Origin: Prostheceraeus crozeri
Taxonomy: Eukaryota; Platyhelminthes; Polycladida; Euryleptidae
NCBI GenBank assembly: GCA_907163375.1
Contig: CAJQUW010007086.1
Coordinates: 170,371-234,370, forward strand
Direction of reading: 5' to 3'
Length of the DNA: 64,000 bases
Shown: positions 29,901 to 37,634 of the stretch, piece after piece
How the letters are laid out: each line of letters starts with the position of its first letter
How positions within the stretch are numbered: the first letter of the stretch is position 1
The notes under the pieces: model-generated
Told to the model about the DNA's origin: nothing
Seen by the model: only the letters and a program-made list of their open reading frames with translations
Database searches by the model: none
Made by a program: the position numbers and the translations under genes

Positions 29901-32900
29901 AAATTGGCGTTTAAGCGACAATTAATTTGCTTTGACTTTTAATGGCATAAACCATAAAGCTAAGTCAGAAACTTTCGAGTCAGAAGAGGGGTATAAATGC
30001 TACATCCCAGCATTATCGAAATAATTTTGAGTAGCTGGCCTTTCAAAAAATTACACGGCTCCGCAGCCGTAGCTGAGCTGCAATCCTTAAAAATTACGGT
30101 AAAAGCTCCGGCATATTGTCCTGCAAAATGAAGATTTTGATCAAGTTCGAAGAAAGTGATGATAGATGATTTGATGATTTGGCTATACAACATCAAGACA
30201 CAAAAATAGAATTTTCAACACTGCTATAATATCAACGATTAAGACTATAAAGGTATATTAAAAGGTTATTTGTTAGTGATAGATTTGATGAATGTATAAC
30301 AAAGCCACAATCACGAGAATTCGAAATTACAAAATCATGAATTACTACATCAATAGCACATTGATACAATTTCAGTGAATCACAGAGTTATTTTAAATAA
30401 TATAATCAACTATTCATATCTAAATCATTGAACAGATAATTGAAAATAACAAAGAAAATATATAAGTACGGCTGAGTGTTATAACAATGCGAGCCGTCAC
30501 CAAACGACATCAAAATTTCATCGCCGCAACGGACAACATTTCGAATCACCTGACAGTGTTGATCTGTAGTCTGTGAGAAAAATGAAATAAGGGCATAGAT
30601 ATGAAACTAATCATAATGAATGTTTATGTCAGTATCACATGAAAGTAATCACAAAATGGTTTGCAGTGTGTAATCCCAGACTCAAGATGCGCTTACGAAA
30701 GCACTATGAACACACTGAGTTAGCACTCGTGGCTTCACTGTCATCATGATTCATGCTCGATCAAACAAATACATTACTTTTGCAAGAAACTTCTAAGATA
30801 ACTCGATTTTCCACAGCCTTTCTTGAGTAACGCATATGTCTAAATGCGGAAGAAGACAGTGTCAAAATTGAGAAATATTGAACATCGCTATGAGCACGAC
30901 ATTTTTTCTCGCCTTAGTCTCTTAGATTTGCAAAAATATTTGATGTGACAAATCTACATGGACACAAACGTATTGCAATTGTGCTCAAGGCTTCATTTTC
31001 GGAAATATTTACTCCCAAATGAGTGTCATCCGAACTAGAGACAGCATTTCATGCATAATCTTTATTTTTTAGTGTGATTCCTGTCAATTTCTCGATGGAA
31101 ATACATTTCTTCCTTTTACATATTCTTTTATCTGATATCTTTTGAGGCTTTTTGTTACTTATGTCACTTTTGCGGGTTCACATTCCTTCACGGACCATAT
31201 TTGGCTCGCAGGACGCATTTTGTGCTACATCTGTATAGTTGATGCAGCTACTTACGTACTCCCCGTTCATTGTCGGCTCAGCCACAGGTTTCAGGGTGCG
31301 ACAGCAGATATGATATCATATCGGTATCTTAAGTGGATAATTAAATATTTTTGTACAATGAACCATCATTCTCGAAGGAAGCATCCTCTTCAATATCGTG
31401 AGTAGCACATGACAACATCTAGATACACATTCGAAATTTCTGTGGGACCTTTCATAAAGGACGTCCGCAAAATAGTGGCATTTTCGACCCACCCACGCCC
31501 TCCTTGTCCGCAAATGTCCTATCACATAAAAAATTATCTCATTTCTAAAAAATAATGGATGCATTCTTGTTACATTCCTAGATTTCAGCATTCGTGATTA
31601 ACTGTCTGATATCATCGATGATCAATGCCACCAAATTGCTCGATTCCAATTCCAGAATTGAGTTTTCCAGGAAACTTGCCCGTGGAATTTAGTGCATTCC
31701 TCAGTCTGAGAAAGGGTGGCAAATATTCATTTAAGCTAAGGTTTGTTGGCAAGTCAATAATTTTCTTGGCCCCTCTCCCCACGTCAAGAAACACGACAAG
31801 TCAAGACACGTCCGGAAACATCTGAATTTGCAAAACCCCTCCCCCATCGTTGCGGATGTCCTTTATGGATGGTCTCTATGATTCTTCAACTGATTCGAGT
31901 CAGTAACAATCAAATACTCGTCGTCTACGTCAAAGAATGTTACTTTAAGTTGACAATATTGAAAGATGCTCTTCAAAACTTCTAAATTTACTCGTCTACA
32001 TCTTGTGCAATGAATATACGCCATTCTGATGATTAACGTTCATACACTATGCATAGTATGTTGATTTATCACCGAAATTGATAAGTAAAATGTTAATTCT
32101 TAAAAGGAATTGACTCTGTGAAATATTCGGAAATGAATTCAAAAATATTTTCTATTTGCTTTTCAAATTCAGTATTCTATTTACCTGTGACTTGGATCCA
32201 GGTGTCATTGGAGTTTCCATTTTTTCCAAATCCCAGATGAGAATCTCAGAATCTGCCCCACCACTCGCCAAGAGATTGGGTTGAAATGTGTTGAAATCAA
32301 GAGCGTTAACTGCACCAACATGATCTGTCTTCTGAATAATAAGGGCGGAGTCTTGATCCCCATCGCTTCCATTGAAAGACATTAACTTTTCAGCGTCCCA
32401 AATTGACAGATTACCATGATCTCCGGCCGTAACGACAACCCCTGCCTCATTTGAGCCTCCGCTGCCCATGCCATAACCACCCCATATGACCTGATTAAAT
32501 CTGCAATGAATTTTCGGTCAATGATATAAACAATTCATAACTGCGTTTCTTCATGTTATAGAATTGACATAAAATCAATAATCTGTTAAACGAGTTAAAG
32601 ACTTGCAGCTCTGCTTTCCACAATTCGCCTACATGCGAGGCATATCGTTCGTGACAAACCGGCATTCAAATTTGACAAGTGACTTTCTTTGTGATGATGG
32701 AAACAAAAGTAAAAGAGAGCGTTTTTCAACATTTCTTCATTCATATATAGTAACAACTTTGTGTTTATACAACACTCACTCATTTATCGTGGAAAGATGG
32801 TCCTGTAAATCAATTTCTATTCCTCAAGGAGTAAAGACATCATTGCCTTAGGTGATCGGAAATTAAAAATGCAAGCCATGACTGAACCACATCCATATCG

Positions 32901-35900
32901 GGGGAAAGGGAGAGTACGACCCTATCGCATCTTAGCTGTGAGCCTCGAAAACTGTGCCGCTAGACCCAGCTTTTTATGACTTTCAGTTTAATCGTTTTTT
33001 TAACTTTTCACAAAGAATCGTTGGATAAGGCCAACTGGAAGGTAACATTTATGACCTATGATGAAAAGCTCCTTTTTTCGAAGATCTGAATTTCGCCCCA
33101 TCTTGCAAATATTTTGTGCATAGAATTAGATTCATTTGCGCGCGTCTTCGGTTTCTAGAATGGAAGAATCGTATCTAACTTTAATATCGAAATGGCATAT
33201 CTAAGAATTAGACAACTTACTCCTTCTCGAATGGATAATTGGAATATCGTTTGCTATCGGAAATGGCAAACAATAAGCTGCCAGCAGAGGACGCCAGAAC
33301 CAGTGAAAGAGGCGTGCGTGCTGTGATATCACTTCGCACGCAACAAAACATATCGCTGTCTTGGCTAACATTCGATTCAGTGCATGCACTATGCAGTGAG
33401 AAATGCCGAGGAGAGGATGTGAAATCATTAAGTGAACTAATTTTCGTACGCCTGCTATTTTTAATGATGATCGGAAGGGTCAACATTATGGAGAAAACTT
33501 GTGCGCAATGATCTGAATTCGTCGAATCTGAAGGAATTTTGGCAATCGAAGCACTTTGATGGAACTCACATTAATCCGCAAGCGACGCACGACTTTTCTT
33601 CCTTATCTCTGTAAGGTATTTGGAATTCCTTTTTGCCCACTTAATAAGTTCCTCGATGTGCCAGTGATTTCGAATCAATCACACTTCTAGCAAACCGAAG
33701 CAGATAAACAAAACATTTACTTCTGTGATTTTGTGTGTTAACTTTCAACCAACCTTCTCAATGCTCAATATGAGCACAGTACGACGTAACCATCGAATTA
33801 ATAAATCACATCATGATGATCTAGTATACCTAGACATCGAATTGAAGCCACGAATATTAAGTGAATACTACTTATTGCGCATTTTTTTAATTAATGGCCT
33901 AATTAAGTAGACATGTTTGTGTTTTTCCTAAACATTTGAATTCTTTTGGGAATCTGTGAATTGTCCTTCTTCATACTTACATTTAGAGTTACTCGGAACT
34001 GTAGAAGACAATTTCACACATGCATTGGAATGACTACTTTGGAAGGAAAAGCTTCCACACTTCATATACGAATGTTCGAGTTGCATCCTATGCACAAATC
34101 AATCTGGTCAAACTCAATTGTAGTCATAAGAAATTTCTTAGTATATTTAACCACCTTGGCATATCGCAAGCAGCATTAATATGGCGATTTATAGCCAAAA
34201 CACTGTAAATTTGCTCAATCAAAAAATTTCGGATAAAATGGCGATTTGAATTACTATCTGTAGTATGACGAGTTAGTGCAAATGAAAACCACCATTGCAA
34301 AGTTCACGCCATAAATATCTTATGCCATGAATTTCACGTGATTCGGAGCAGTACTTTAAAAGTTAGGGAGGAGAAACGATGTCGATGCGCTTCAGAGCTC
34401 GCTATAGATAGCATGAAAGTACTAAGCACTAAAACAGATAATATATGCACACCGCACCAAGTGCATCCCAATACTGAACATTTGGGCACATTGGAATCAC
34501 AAATTGCACTTGAGCAATTAGAAACTAAACGTTTTGCATACTTCCCATGGAATGCTCTAGCGAACTTATGGCCAAAGCCCCATAAATCAATCTCATGATC
34601 ACACTATTTCTGAAATGACTTCCCTTGTAATAAGTAAATCAATGGCACAATGCCTCATTCATCAGCTAGGAAAATAAAAACATTTTGCCTTGAAACCTGA
34701 TGACATCGGCAGTCAAGATCTTGAAATGAAATTATGGTTTATCCTACTACAACTTCTGTTATGATAGAGGACATGCAGCTGTTTAACATATCACAACAAC
34801 TTCTTACTCTTCAATTTCAAATATCATTCGTAAAAGTCGTGTACATTTCATACATCAACACGAATTTCACTTTGATTTATGCGACCGACTTGGATCAATG
34901 ACCAAGTAAGTACATAACATCAAATACTCCGATCAACAGACGATCATGTCCGATCAATACTAACAAATTTCGCATCCATCCAAATAATAAGAACGCAGCA
35001 TACTACTAATATAGGAGTCAATTCAGCAATGCAGAAAAATTCATAAAAAAGTCATAGAAAGACAAAATACCACATGAATGGCGAAGTAATAATAAATAAA
35101 ACAAAATTCGTCTCAGATAACAGCCCATAGAAACTCTAATGAAACCGAACGAAATAAAGCCTATACAACAATAGAAAGTAGTCAGAAGTCGTTGATTCCG
35201 TTTACTATTATGCTTTATTTGGATGACATGACATGAAACACATGCATATTAAAAACATAGTAACTTCACGTACATTTTGAGGTAAATTGAATTTGAAGAT
35301 TATGTTTTCTCAAGGCACTTGAGTAGCAGATGTGATTCGAGGAAGATTTATTTATATCAAAGATTGAAAAAAGAGGACGAGACTACACACCAGTGTCCCT
35401 CAGAACAAGATCAAGAAGAAGAAAGGTGGGAATGATAGAATATAACTAAGCTATTATGTAACAGTTTAGTAAGATGATATATAACTCGCAACTGTTCAAC
35501 AAAGTGGGCCAATAACAGAAGTACAGAAAATATGGTGGTGGAAATGTGAATAGAAAGATGTGGGGATGTAAAATGTATAATAACTAAGTGAGAACTATAA
35601 TAGCTACATAGCTCGCACGGGTGTAAATGGAAAACCCGATCAGTTTGGTAATATCAAAACATATTAAACTTTAAGTATTGTGACAGAAACACTGACAAAA
35701 GGCTTCAAACTATCAACTCTACATAGAGCTTTGTGGAAGTTTATTGAAGGCCCTGTTGAATGCTTAGTTAAACAAGAAACAAGGAATGTTAGGAACAAGG
35801 AATGAATTTGCTTAGTCACTTCTTCTTATACATGTGGCAAAAGAATGAGAAAGTGGAGAAACAGAAGTAAATTCCTCAGAGCAAGGACCGTGATGAAAAC

Positions 35901-37625
35901 GATAGGAAAGGGAAAGACAGGAGACTGCTCTACGATATCCGAATGATGTCATATTTGAAGTGAGACTAACATAACCTTCAAACGAACTTCATTGCGCCGA
36001 ATACATTCAAGCTATCTCAGCGGCTCTAACGGCCTCATGACCGTAAGTGTGAGCGAAACTTCGATGGATTGCAAGAGAAAACATGGCAAGAGCCACCAAT
36101 GATTTTGTCGAATTCAACACAGATATATTGGTGTAACACTCAACAGTACATAGCAGTATAATAGAAAAATGAACTATGAAGTCAATAATAAGAAAATGTT
36201 TTAGGATAGGGCTAATACAGATGAATTTGCAATGAAGAAAATATGTAACATAAACTCGGATTATGTTTGCATGTTTGAATAAAATTACTTTCTTCGACGC
36301 ACTGAGTCTCCTCAATGACGTTACTAACTAATCAACGAATATATTTAACGTACAGGATAAAAAATATGCTTCATCGAAGTAAAGAATAAATTTGGAATTT
36401 GTCAAAATATTTTCAATGCCATCCTTTCTAGATCATGACAAAGTATTCAGAAGTCAAAAGTTCAGCTCAAATTTCCGATATTGCCCGAGTCATGAACATA
36501 ACTTAATAAACTTGTGACATAGACACATGCTACGTTTGAATACTATATGACATGGTTGAATGCGACATGGTTTAAGATGCTTTGGTGAACAATCGATCCC
36601 CAGCTACTTGCCTTAATGTCGGCTATCACGATTGTGACGAAATATTTATTCATTGATCATAATTGCTATGACAACTGATGTGTGGTAGTGAGAGTTTGAT
36701 CCTGCCAATTGACACAGTCGCAGAAGTGGCTTGTAGCTCAGTTGGTAGAGCACAGCTATAGTTAACCTTGGTCGTAGGTTCGAATCCTACCAGCCGTACA
36801 TCTTTTGCATGGAAATTTGATCTATCGTTGATTTAATTTCATTGTGTTGTTAATACGAGTATATATTATTCAAAAACAGACAATTGAATTCTATGGCTTC
36901 TTAGCCTGCTCCACATAACGATTTAGTAGTAATAAAAAGAAGGAAATGTTGATGAGCGACATAAAGGAAGAAAATGTTTTGTTAGTTCATAACACTTTCA
37001 TTTAAATATACTTCACGTACTTGTACATATTTATTGTTGACACACTTTGTTCTACCAGAGTTCAATTCTGGAACTTTTGCCCAATACATTTTCGTGCACA
37101 AATTCTTGGGAGAATTGAATATTATGACATCATAATGCAAAACATAATTTCGGTTATTACTGAAATGAATTGCCGCTATTTTTCAAGAATATCATTAGCC
37201 TACCGTAAAGTAGGCTACCGTATACGTGAGCGGTATCGTGAGCATTGCAAATAAAGGGTCAACTTGAATAGGAGACGAGTTTCAAGAGCTCCACTTCCAT
37301 ACACATGCTGTCAATAAGCAGGTCGACTTTTAGCCACTAGAAATTATTACACTTACCGTTCATCGGAAGTTATTGATCCAACTAAGGGCATGTTGGATGA
37401 GCGATCTCCAAGATCAAGACGATATACGTTGATGGACGAAACTGTGCTGTAAGAATTGACAAAAAGAAAAATCATTACCTATGTTTGTCGAATACACAAT
37501 CGCTACACGAACCTGAAAGTTGCATCCAACTGATGAGCCGCGGTTCCGGTAGCAAGATATACCGGGTACTGGGAAGCTGGGGACCAGGCAATATTTGCTG
37601 TTAGCTCGAGAGATTTTAGTCGCAT
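2802..37625 (-). CDS. Sec31: Sec31, COPII outer-coat subunit (complete, 10 exons)
   Basis: The gene encodes the Sec31 homologue (SEC31A/B type), which pairs with Sec13 to form the outer cage of COPII vesicles at ER exit sites and stimulates the Sar1 GTPase through Sec23. Joined exons (37625-37513, 37446-37357, 32500-32185, 22644-22507, 17960-17163, 15378-15238, 13435-12239, 11532-11110, 7547-7476, 2990-2802) give 3477 bases, 1158 residues plus TGA, close to the roughly 1200 of animal Sec31. Domains seen are WD40 repeats at about residues 1-345, the Sec13-contacting blade near 390-412 (SWMRRP, FGGKL), an alpha-solenoid at about 560-780, a proline-rich stretch at about 795-1030 with WNDPP at 919-923 (the Sar1/Sec23-contacting motif of the family), and a C-terminal helical domain at about 1040-1158. 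All junctions are GT-AG. The first two introns are phase 2 and the rest phase 0. I see no frameshift or stop. The start ATG aligns with the conserved family N-terminus. Confidence 0.95.
3711..5696 (+). mobile_element. hAT-family DNA transposon, non-functional, in Sec31 intron 9
   Basis: The ends are inverted repeats: CAGTGGCGTATCCA at 3711 and the complement of TGGATACGCCCTG ending at 5696. They are flanked by 8-bp target duplications ACTGAGAT (3703-3710) and ACTGAGAC (5697-5704), which differ at one base. Both the end sequence and the duplication length are typical of hAT elements. The element is 1986 bp and sits opposite to Sec31 transcription. A second TIR-like start, CAGTGGCGTAGCG, lies inside at 3949, so the left end may be composite. 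Confidence 0.85.
4408..5219 (+). pseudogene. hAT transposase remnant (C-terminal part, frameshifted)
   Basis: Two frames overlap by four bases at 4884-4887. The first covers the middle of the transposase. The second carries the hAT C-terminal dimerisation motif ([20 protein letters not shown], then [13 protein letters not shown]) and ends at TAA. The N-terminal zinc finger and first catalytic region are not recognisable upstream, and the frames are broken. The protein resembles the ZMYM/THAP0-like hAT transposases common in animals. It lies within the TIR-bounded element at 3711-5696. Confidence 0.8.
6907..7310 (-). pseudogene. LINE reverse transcriptase C-terminal fragment
   Basis: On the minus strand the translation shows the thumb and tail pattern of non-LTR retrotransposon proteins. 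It has a segment [20 protein letters not shown], then KIRKHCHRI, and a late block ending [11 protein letters not shown] that corresponds to the usual R-x-SFFP motif before the stop. The catalytic core is absent, so this is a 5'-truncated copy. It differs in sequence from the LINE at 18392-19330, so two LINE lineages are present. Confidence 0.65.
7476..7547 (-). CDS. Sec31: Sec31 exon 9 (72-base exon)
   Basis: This short exon encodes 24 residues of the C-terminal domain ([20 protein letters not shown] and so on), matching the conserved RKLDxxxKRLExLYDxLR-like helix of Sec31. The acceptor is TTGCAG and the donor GTAAG, phase 0 on both sides. It is too short to show as an open frame and was found from the family pattern. 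Confidence 0.92.
7548..11109 (-). other. Sec31 intron 8
   Basis: The intron is 3562 bp, largely filled by the long-TIR element at 7624-9769. The remaining 9770-11109 holds short open frames without recognisable domains. Confidence 0.8.
7624..9769. mobile_element. Non-autonomous DNA element with CGCGAGGAAAT inverted ends and internal subrepeats
   Basis: CTCGCGAGGAAAT at 7625-7637 is matched in inverse orientation by ATTTCCTCGCG at 9757-9767. Both ends are followed inward by clusters of short palindromic words built from TATGAATCATA / ATGATT. Near the right end, about four degenerate copies of a 60-80 bp unit with the core CATGCCCATATTTGAGTATG run from 9435 to 9700. No transposase frame is present inside. 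The superfamily is unclear, and a 3-bp ACA occurs on both flanks as a possible target duplication. Confidence 0.55.
11110..11532 (-). CDS. Sec31: Sec31 exon 8 (proline-rich linker)
   Basis: This 423-base exon (residues 932-1072) encodes low-complexity Pro/Ala/Gln/Tyr-rich sequence with the repeated motif NFYNPAAY / NFYTPGS. It ends in the start of the C-terminal helical domain ([20 protein letters not shown]). Phase 0 on both sides, donor GTAAGA. Confidence 0.9.
11533..12238 (-). other. Sec31 intron 7
   Basis: A 706-bp intron, GTGAGT to TTCAG. I see no repeat or gene in it. Confidence 0.85.
12239..13435 (-). CDS. Sec31: Sec31 exon 7 (solenoid, proline-rich, WNDPP)
   Basis: This 1197-base exon encodes 399 residues (533-931). 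The first two thirds form the alpha-helical ACE1-type solenoid that builds the cage edge ([47 protein letters not shown]). The last third is rich in Pro, Gln and Asn and ends [16 protein letters not shown]919 and N920 correspond to the residues that contact Sar1 in the family. The acceptor is TTTAG and the donor GTGAGT, phase 0 on both sides. Confidence 0.95.
13436..15237 (-). other. Sec31 intron 6
   Basis: A 1802-bp intron containing the large hairpin at 13717-13972. The rest shows no recognisable gene. Confidence 0.85.
13717..13972. repeat. Near-perfect 117-bp inverted repeat with hammerhead-like motif in both arms
   Basis: The left arm (13717-13833) and the right arm (13856-13972) are reverse complements over 117 bases with 6 mismatches by my reading and no gaps. 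They are separated by a 22-base loop. Near the loop each arm carries TTGAG(A/G)AAGGGTCTGGA(A/C)CCGAAACGTCGG-like sequence, in opposite orientations. That resembles the CTGANGA...GAAAC words found at the ends of Penelope-like retroelements. It is transcribed as part of Sec31 intron 6 and would fold into a long RNA hairpin. Confidence 0.85.
15238..15378 (-). CDS. Sec31: Sec31 exon 6
   Basis: This 141-base exon encodes 47 residues with YKELLGF, the conserved segment after the propeller, followed by an acidic tail ([11 protein letters not shown]). The acceptor is TGCAG and the donor GTGAGT, phase 0 on both sides. Confidence 0.92.
15379..17162 (-). other. Sec31 intron 5
   Basis: A 1784-bp intron with only short frames and no recognised element. 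Confidence 0.85.
17163..17960 (-). CDS. Sec31: Sec31 exon 5
   Basis: This 798-base exon (266 residues, 220-485) carries the last WD40 blades ([41 protein letters not shown]). Then come a variable loop and the segment [20 protein letters not shown], which in this family completes Sec13's open propeller. It ends in [10 protein letters not shown] before GTGAGT. Phase 0 on both sides. Confidence 0.95.
18392..19330 (-). pseudogene. LINE (non-LTR retrotransposon) reverse transcriptase fragment, broken
   Basis: Minus-strand translation gives the RT core: [14 protein letters not shown], the segment [17 protein letters not shown] with its catalytic Asp, [20 protein letters not shown], and the YADD box (VKYADDIYL). 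It then continues with [14 protein letters not shown]. After a break, a second frame supplies the thumb region ([32 protein letters not shown]). The endonuclease and 5' part are missing. The break coincides with the fold-back at 18754-18890. The orientation is the same as Sec31. Confidence 0.85.
18754..18890. repeat. Fold-back inverted duplication inside the LINE
   Basis: Bases 18754-18808 are an inverted copy of 18837-18890 (about 54 bases, few mismatches), with 28 bases between. The left arm is the antisense of the RT segment that reads [14 protein letters not shown] in the right arm. This indicates a local template-switch or inverted duplication that destroyed the reading frame. Confidence 0.85.
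20517..20536. repeat. GT microsatellite
   Basis: Ten GT units in Sec31 intron 4. Confidence 0.9.
22284..22382. mobile_element. Small MITE-like inverted repeat element (about 99 bp)
   Basis: TACAGAGTGGACCAGACAT at the left is matched inversely at the right by TACAGAGTGACTCAGAAG, with TCTTCGG words inside both arms and a TA at each end. This fits a Tc1/mariner-type miniature element. Confidence 0.6.
22507..22644 (-). CDS. Sec31: Sec31 exon 4
   Basis: This 138-base exon encodes 46 residues, [20 protein letters not shown] followed by a blade ending [16 protein letters not shown]. It fills exactly the gap between exons 3 and 5 expected from the Sec31 family. It follows a TTTAG acceptor, ends at GTGAGT, and is phase 0 on both sides. 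Confidence 0.95.
23540..23857 (+). pseudogene. Penelope-like element, GIY-YIG endonuclease fragment
   Basis: Plus-strand translation in two adjacent frames gives [20 protein letters not shown], then after a one-base slip [17 protein letters not shown] and [18 protein letters not shown]. This is the C-terminal GIY-YIG nuclease pattern of Penelope-like retroelements (YIGxTxRxLxxRixxH, then H....H..vsil, then E..xI). The RT domain is not found upstream, so the copy is 5'-truncated. The hammerhead-like motif at 23976 lies 120 bases downstream, where the family has its terminal repeat. Confidence 0.75.
23976..24017 (+). ncRNA. Hammerhead-ribozyme-like core
   Basis: CTGATGA (23976-23982) is followed by a stem-loop (GAGTGG, TTGCT, CCACTC) and GAAAC (24013-24017). 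These are the two conserved hammerhead boxes with a stem II between them. One extra A follows CTGATGA, and I could not establish stems I and III. The position behind a Penelope-like GIY-YIG fragment is where such ribozymes are reported. Confidence 0.4.
26185..26258. repeat. 30-bp imperfect fold-back
   Basis: GAAGTTCCAATATGATTACT at 26185 and its near reverse complement ending at 26258 form 30-base arms with about five mismatches and a 14-base loop. Its origin is unknown. Confidence 0.6.
27295..27400 (-). mobile_element. Possible tRNA-derived SINE head
   Basis: On the minus strand there is a TAGCACAGCACAGTGGGGAA-like A-box region followed by GGCCTAACGATC and a B-box-like GGTCGAACCCC, in tRNA-like order. 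The B box deviates from consensus and no clover-leaf forms cleanly. Confidence 0.3.
27844..27933. repeat. Imperfect hairpin carrying the GACGAAACGCGTC repeat motif
   Basis: AAAAACCCG...CAGTATCAA (from 27844) is mirrored by TTGATACTG...CGGGTTTTT (to 27933), with the 12-base loop GGTTGCTGGCGG. The right arm contains GACGAAACGCGTCGGG plus TTTTT, which also occurs with two changes at 511-530 outside the gene. It is therefore a dispersed repeat end. Confidence 0.65.
28619..28648 (+). ncRNA. Hammerhead-ribozyme-like core with perfect stem II
   Basis: CTGAAGA (28619-28625) is followed by T, then GATGCGC, AGG and GCGCATC (a perfect 7-bp stem, 28627-28643), and then GAAAG. The architecture equals that at 23976, including the single extra base after CTGANGA. 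Stems I and III are not evident. Confidence 0.35.
31444..31876. mobile_element. MITE with GGACC..CATAAAGGAC inverted ends
   Basis: GGGACCTTTCATAAAGGACG at 31444 is matched inversely at the right end by AGACCATCCATAAAGGACAT (complement, ending about 31875), followed inward on both sides by CCGCAA. The length is about 430 bp with no coding frame of its own. Open frames at 31612-31825 are chance. Confidence 0.65.
32185..32500 (-). CDS. Sec31: Sec31 exon 3
   Basis: This 316-base exon encodes the WD40 stretch from [10 protein letters not shown] through [17 protein letters not shown] and [17 protein letters not shown], ending TPGSKSQ. Two clear WD dipeptides mark blade ends. The acceptor is TGCAG and the donor GTAAAT. 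It enters in phase 2 and leaves in phase 0. Confidence 0.95.
33221..33388 (-). other. Candidate alternative (cassette) exon within Sec31 intron 2
   Basis: A GTAAGTTG donor (33213-33220) closes an open stretch. It reads ...[20 protein letters not shown]...SNYPFEK in exactly the frame set by exon 2, with phase 2 in and phase 2 out. Two possible acceptors give 168 bases (33388) or 144 bases (33364), both multiples of three. Joining exons 2 and 3 directly already gives a complete WD40 blade, so inclusion would add 48-56 residues. The match may be chance. Confidence 0.3.
36727..36798 (+). tRNA. tRNA-like sequence or pseudo-tRNA
   Basis: A perfect A box (TAGCTCAGTTGG, 36734) and B box (GGTTCGAATCC, 36777), with good D and T stems (GCTC/GAGC, GTAGG/CCTAC). 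The acceptor stem has about three mismatches in seven, and no 5-bp anticodon stem can be drawn around CAGCTATAGTTAACC, so no anticodon can be assigned. It is probably a decayed tRNA gene or a SINE head. Confidence 0.5.
37357..37446 (-). CDS. Sec31: Sec31 exon 2
   Basis: This exon encodes 29 full codons including [15 protein letters not shown], part of the first WD40 blade. The acceptor is ACAG and the donor GTAAG, phase 2 on both sides. It is separated from exon 1 by a 66-bp intron, the only short intron of the gene. Confidence 0.92.
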
Positions 37626-37634
37626 GGCTGTAGT
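37513..37634 (-). CDS. Sec31: Sec31 exon 1 (start codon at 37623-37625)
   Basis: The exon encodes residues 1-37 plus two bases, beginning [20 protein letters not shown] and ending at HQLDATF, which matches the conserved Sec31 N-terminus. The nine bases upstream of ATG follow a TTTCAG acceptor (37635-37640), which suggests a further non-coding 5' exon upstream that I cannot place. The donor is GTTCGT, ending in phase 2. Confidence 0.9.

Larger units (their letters stand above)
22645..32184 (-). other. Sec31 intron 3 (9.5 kb)
   Basis: The largest intron of the gene, GTAAAT to TTTAG. It holds a Penelope-type GIY-YIG fragment (23540-23857), hammerhead-like motifs (23976, 28619), fold-backs (26185-26258, 27844-27933), a possible SINE (27295-27400) and a MITE (31444-31876). 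Long stretches between them (24100-26150, 28700-31400) show nothing I can name. Confidence 0.8.
32501..37356 (-). other. Sec31 intron 2
   Basis: A 4856-bp phase-2 intron. It contains the candidate alternative exon (33221-33388) and a tRNA-like sequence (36727-36798). The stretch 34600-36700 is A-rich and shows no gene. Confidence 0.8.

Noticed and set aside
30480..30582. Exon-like island in Sec31 intron 3 (TTTCTCACAG acceptor, open phase-0 frame)
   Set aside because: Exons 3 and 4 already join perfectly. The only good donor would make a 21-base microexon, and both strands are open.
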